Shown here: one piece after another, positions 5,500-7,243 of the stretch
How positions within the stretch are numbered: position 1 is the stretch's first letter
Layout of the letters: each line of letters begins with the position of its first letter
Assembly: GCA_050330055.1 (NCBI GenBank)
Contig: JBHJOF010000144.1
Span: 1 to 7,243, forward strand
Origin: JBHJOF01 sp050330055
GTDB lineage: Bacteria > Pseudomonadota > Alphaproteobacteria > Kiloniellales > JAKSDN01
DNA: 7,243 bases
Direction of reading: 5' to 3'
Notes under the pieces: generated by a model
The model's database searches: none
What the model was told of the DNA's origin: nothing
Seen by the model: only the letters and a program-made list of their open reading frames with translations
Translations under genes and position numbers: made by a program

Positions 5500-7128
5500 A
5501 TGAGCGACGAAGCCAGTGTGGCCCCAGAGGGCCCCGCCGATTTGATCGAAACTGATTACACGATCGGCCAAGACAATATACAACCGCAGCTCGGTCCCTT
5601 CGGCCTCGATATCCACAACCCGGTGTTCCTGATTTCCGGTCTGGTTATCGTGGCCTTCGTTTTCTTTAGCCTGGCGCTACCGGAGCAGGCGGGCGCATTG
5701 TTCGGCTGGCTGCGCCCAGCCATCACCTCGACATTCGATTGGTTCTTCCTGCTCGCCGGCAACATTTTCGTCATCGTATCGCTCGGCATCATGCTCTCAC
5801 CGCTGGGCAAGGTCCGCATCGGCGGCATGGATGCGACGCCCGACTATTCCTACTCCGGGTGGTTCGCCATGCTGTTTGCCGCCGGCATGGGCATCGGTCT
5901 GATGTTTTTCGGCGTCTCCGAGCCGATCTCGCACTTCTCCTCCTCGGTCGCGGAAGGCGCCGGCTCGCCCGACAGCTGGGCGCCGCTCGCCGGTGCGGCG
6001 GGCAATCAGGAAGAGGCGATACGCCTCGGCATGGCCGCCACGATCTTCCACTGGGGACTCCATCCCTGGGCCATCTACGCCATTGTCGCCCTTTCACTGG
6101 CGCTCTTCGCCTACAACAAGGGGCTGCCGCTCAGCGTGCGCTCGATCTTCTATCCGATCTTCGGCGAGCGCGTCTGGGGCTGGACCGGGCACATCATCGA
6201 CACGCTGGCGGTATTCGCCACGCTGTTCGGACTGGCCACATCGCTCGGCATCGGCGCCGAGCAGGCCAACGCCGGTCTCGAGTACCTCTTCGGGGTGCCG
6301 GTGAGCGACGTCTCCAAGGTGCTGCTGATCACCGGCATCACCGCGATCGCGCTGATCTCGGTGCTCATGGGGCTCGACGCCGGGGTCAAGCGCCTGTCGG
6401 AAATCAACATGGTGCTGGCGGCGCTGCTTCTGCTCTTCGTTATCCTCGCCGGCCCGACGCTGGCCATCGTCACCGGCTTCTTCGGCAATCTGGTTGCCTA
6501 CGCTGAGTACCTGCCGGCGCTGTCCAATCCCTTCGGGCGCGACGATGCCAACTTCAGCCAGGGCTGGACCTCGTTCTACTGGGCCTGGTGGATTTCCTGG
6601 TCGCCCTTCGTCGGCATGTTCATCGCCCGCGTCAGCCGTGGCCGCACCGTACGGGAGTTCATCTTCTGCGTGCTGCTGATACCGTCGCTGGTCTCGGTGC
6701 TGTGGATGACGTCGTTCGGCGGCACGGCCATCAGCCTGCTAAACGAGGGCTATCAGACGATCAGCGAGGCACCGCTGGAGCTCAAGCTCTTCAGCATGCT
6801 CGACCAGCTGCCGCTGGCCGCGATCACCTCCTTCATCGGCATCGTGCTGGTGATCGTGTTCTTCACCACCTCGTCGGATTCCGGCTCGCTGGTGATCGAC
6901 ACCATCACCGCCGGCGGCAAGGTCAACGCACCGGTATCGCAGCGGATCTTCTGGTGCACCTTCGAGGGGCTCGTGGCGATCGCGCTGCTGCTCGGCGGCG
7001 GTTTGGGTGCGCTGCAGGCGGCCTCGGTGTCGACGGGTCTCCCCTTCGCCGTCGTGCTGCTGCTCGGCTGCTATGCGCTGGTCAAGGGACTGATGTCAGA
7101 ACCGCGCACGCGGCAGACGGAGGCATAG
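5500..7128 (+). CDS. BCCT-family betaine/choline/carnitine-type transporter
   Basis: This is an inner-membrane secondary carrier for quaternary-ammonium or related osmolytes. The 542-residue product has a 38-residue acidic N-tail and about twelve membrane segments. FAAGMGIGLMFFGVSEP (126-142) carries the GMGIG motif of sodium-coupled BetP-type members. W185, W190 and Y193 (in FHWGLHPWAIY, 183-193) and W364 (in GWTSFYWAWWISWSPF, 355-370) correspond to the BetP aromatic box W189, W194, Y197 and W374. A127, M130, F454, T457 and S458 fit BetP's sodium site 2. This favours glycine betaine or a similar compound; the exact substrate is unproven. The C-terminus ends about 15 residues after the last helix, so BetP's long osmosensing tail is absent. 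AGGAGG (5490-5495) precedes ATG 5500. The gene follows the USP gene by 134 bp with two palindromes between. Confidence 0.94.
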   Translation: MSDEASVAPEGPADLIETDYTIGQDNIQPQLGPFGLDIHNPVFLISGLVIVAFVFFSLALPEQAGALFGWLRPAITSTFDWFFLLAGNIFVIVSLGIMLSPLGKVRIGGMDATPDYSYSGWFAMLFAAGMGIGLMFFGVSEPISHFSSSVAEGAGSPDSWAPLAGAAGNQEEAIRLGMAATIFHWGLHPWAIYAIVALSLALFAYNKGLPLSVRSIFYPIFGERVWGWTGHIIDTLAVFATLFGLATSLGIGAEQANAGLEYLFGVPVSDVSKVLLITGITAIALISVLMGLDAGVKRLSEINMVLAALLLLFVILAGPTLAIVTGFFGNLVAYAEYLPALSNPFGRDDANFSQGWTSFYWAWWISWSPFVGMFIARVSRGRTVREFIFCVLLIPSLVSVLWMTSFGGTAISLLNEGYQTISEAPLELKLFSMLDQLPLAAITSFIGIVLVIVFFTTSSDSGSLVIDTITAGGKVNAPVSQRIFWCTFEGLVAIALLLGGGLGALQAASVSTGLPFAVVLLLGCYALVKGLMSEPRTRQTEA

Positions 7129-7217
7129 GCATCCCGTTGGCAGGGGACTTGGCCTGTCGCGACCCTGGGCAGCGCCCCTCTGGACAGTAATGGGACGCCC
7201 TGCTTTGATCTCCTTGG

Positions 7218-7243
7218 CGGCCCGCCGCGCTTCCGGCGGGCCG
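7218..7243 (+). terminator. Terminator-like hairpin after the BCCT gene
   Basis: CGGCCCGCCG (7218-7227) and CGGCGGGCCG (7234-7243) form a perfect 10-bp stem with a 6-base loop, 89 bases after the BCCT stop. The window ends at the last stem base, so a following T-run cannot be seen. A Rho-independent terminator is likely. The bases between the stop and the hairpin show no gene. Confidence 0.55.

Overview
The window is GC-rich DNA, with G or C at most third codon positions, from a bacterium that is most likely an alphaproteobacterium of the Rhodospirillales type. This placement rests on the SecA N-terminus, the FolE sequence, the TRAP gene arrangement and a palindromic intergenic repeat. It is inferred from remembered family sequences, without a database search.

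Layout. Bases 1-278 (minus strand) hold the first 92 codons of secA, cut by the window edge. A 345-bp divergent spacer follows, with a good secA promoter (TTGACA, 17-bp spacer, TATGTC) and a candidate folE promoter. folE (624-1262, plus) encodes GTP cyclohydrolase I with its zinc and catalytic residues intact. A 533-bp spacer then carries a compact repeat made of two diverged inverted copies of one palindromic unit (1415-1542), a GntR/FadR-like operator palindrome on a candidate promoter (1666-1675) and a structured leader. It leads into a complete tripartite TRAP transporter operon: solute-binding protein (1796-2779), small membrane subunit (2890-3438) and large membrane subunit (3435-4718). 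A 12-bp perfect stem-loop separates the binding-protein gene from the two overlapping membrane genes. Next come a small universal-stress-type protein (4952-5365), a spacer with two palindromes, and a BCCT-family transporter (5500-7128) that keeps the aromatic box known to bind trimethylammonium groups. The window ends in a terminator-like hairpin.

How the genes fit together. secA and folE are housekeeping genes. The rest looks like a solute-uptake island: a secondary TRAP importer for an organic acid or zwitterion, a USP-type protein that may modulate transport (a USP, TeaD, is known beside the ectoine TRAP transporter TeaABC), and a sodium-coupled betaine-type carrier. The USP lacks the usual glycine-rich nucleotide-binding motif. 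The BCCT carrier lacks the long C-terminal osmosensing tail of BetP. Together these suggest the pair serves uptake of a quaternary amine or similar osmolyte or nutrient, and not a classical osmosensor. No clearly novel system is visible. The most unusual points are the USP-BCCT pairing with an altered USP, the palindromes that precede each transport unit, and the inverted repeat doublet.
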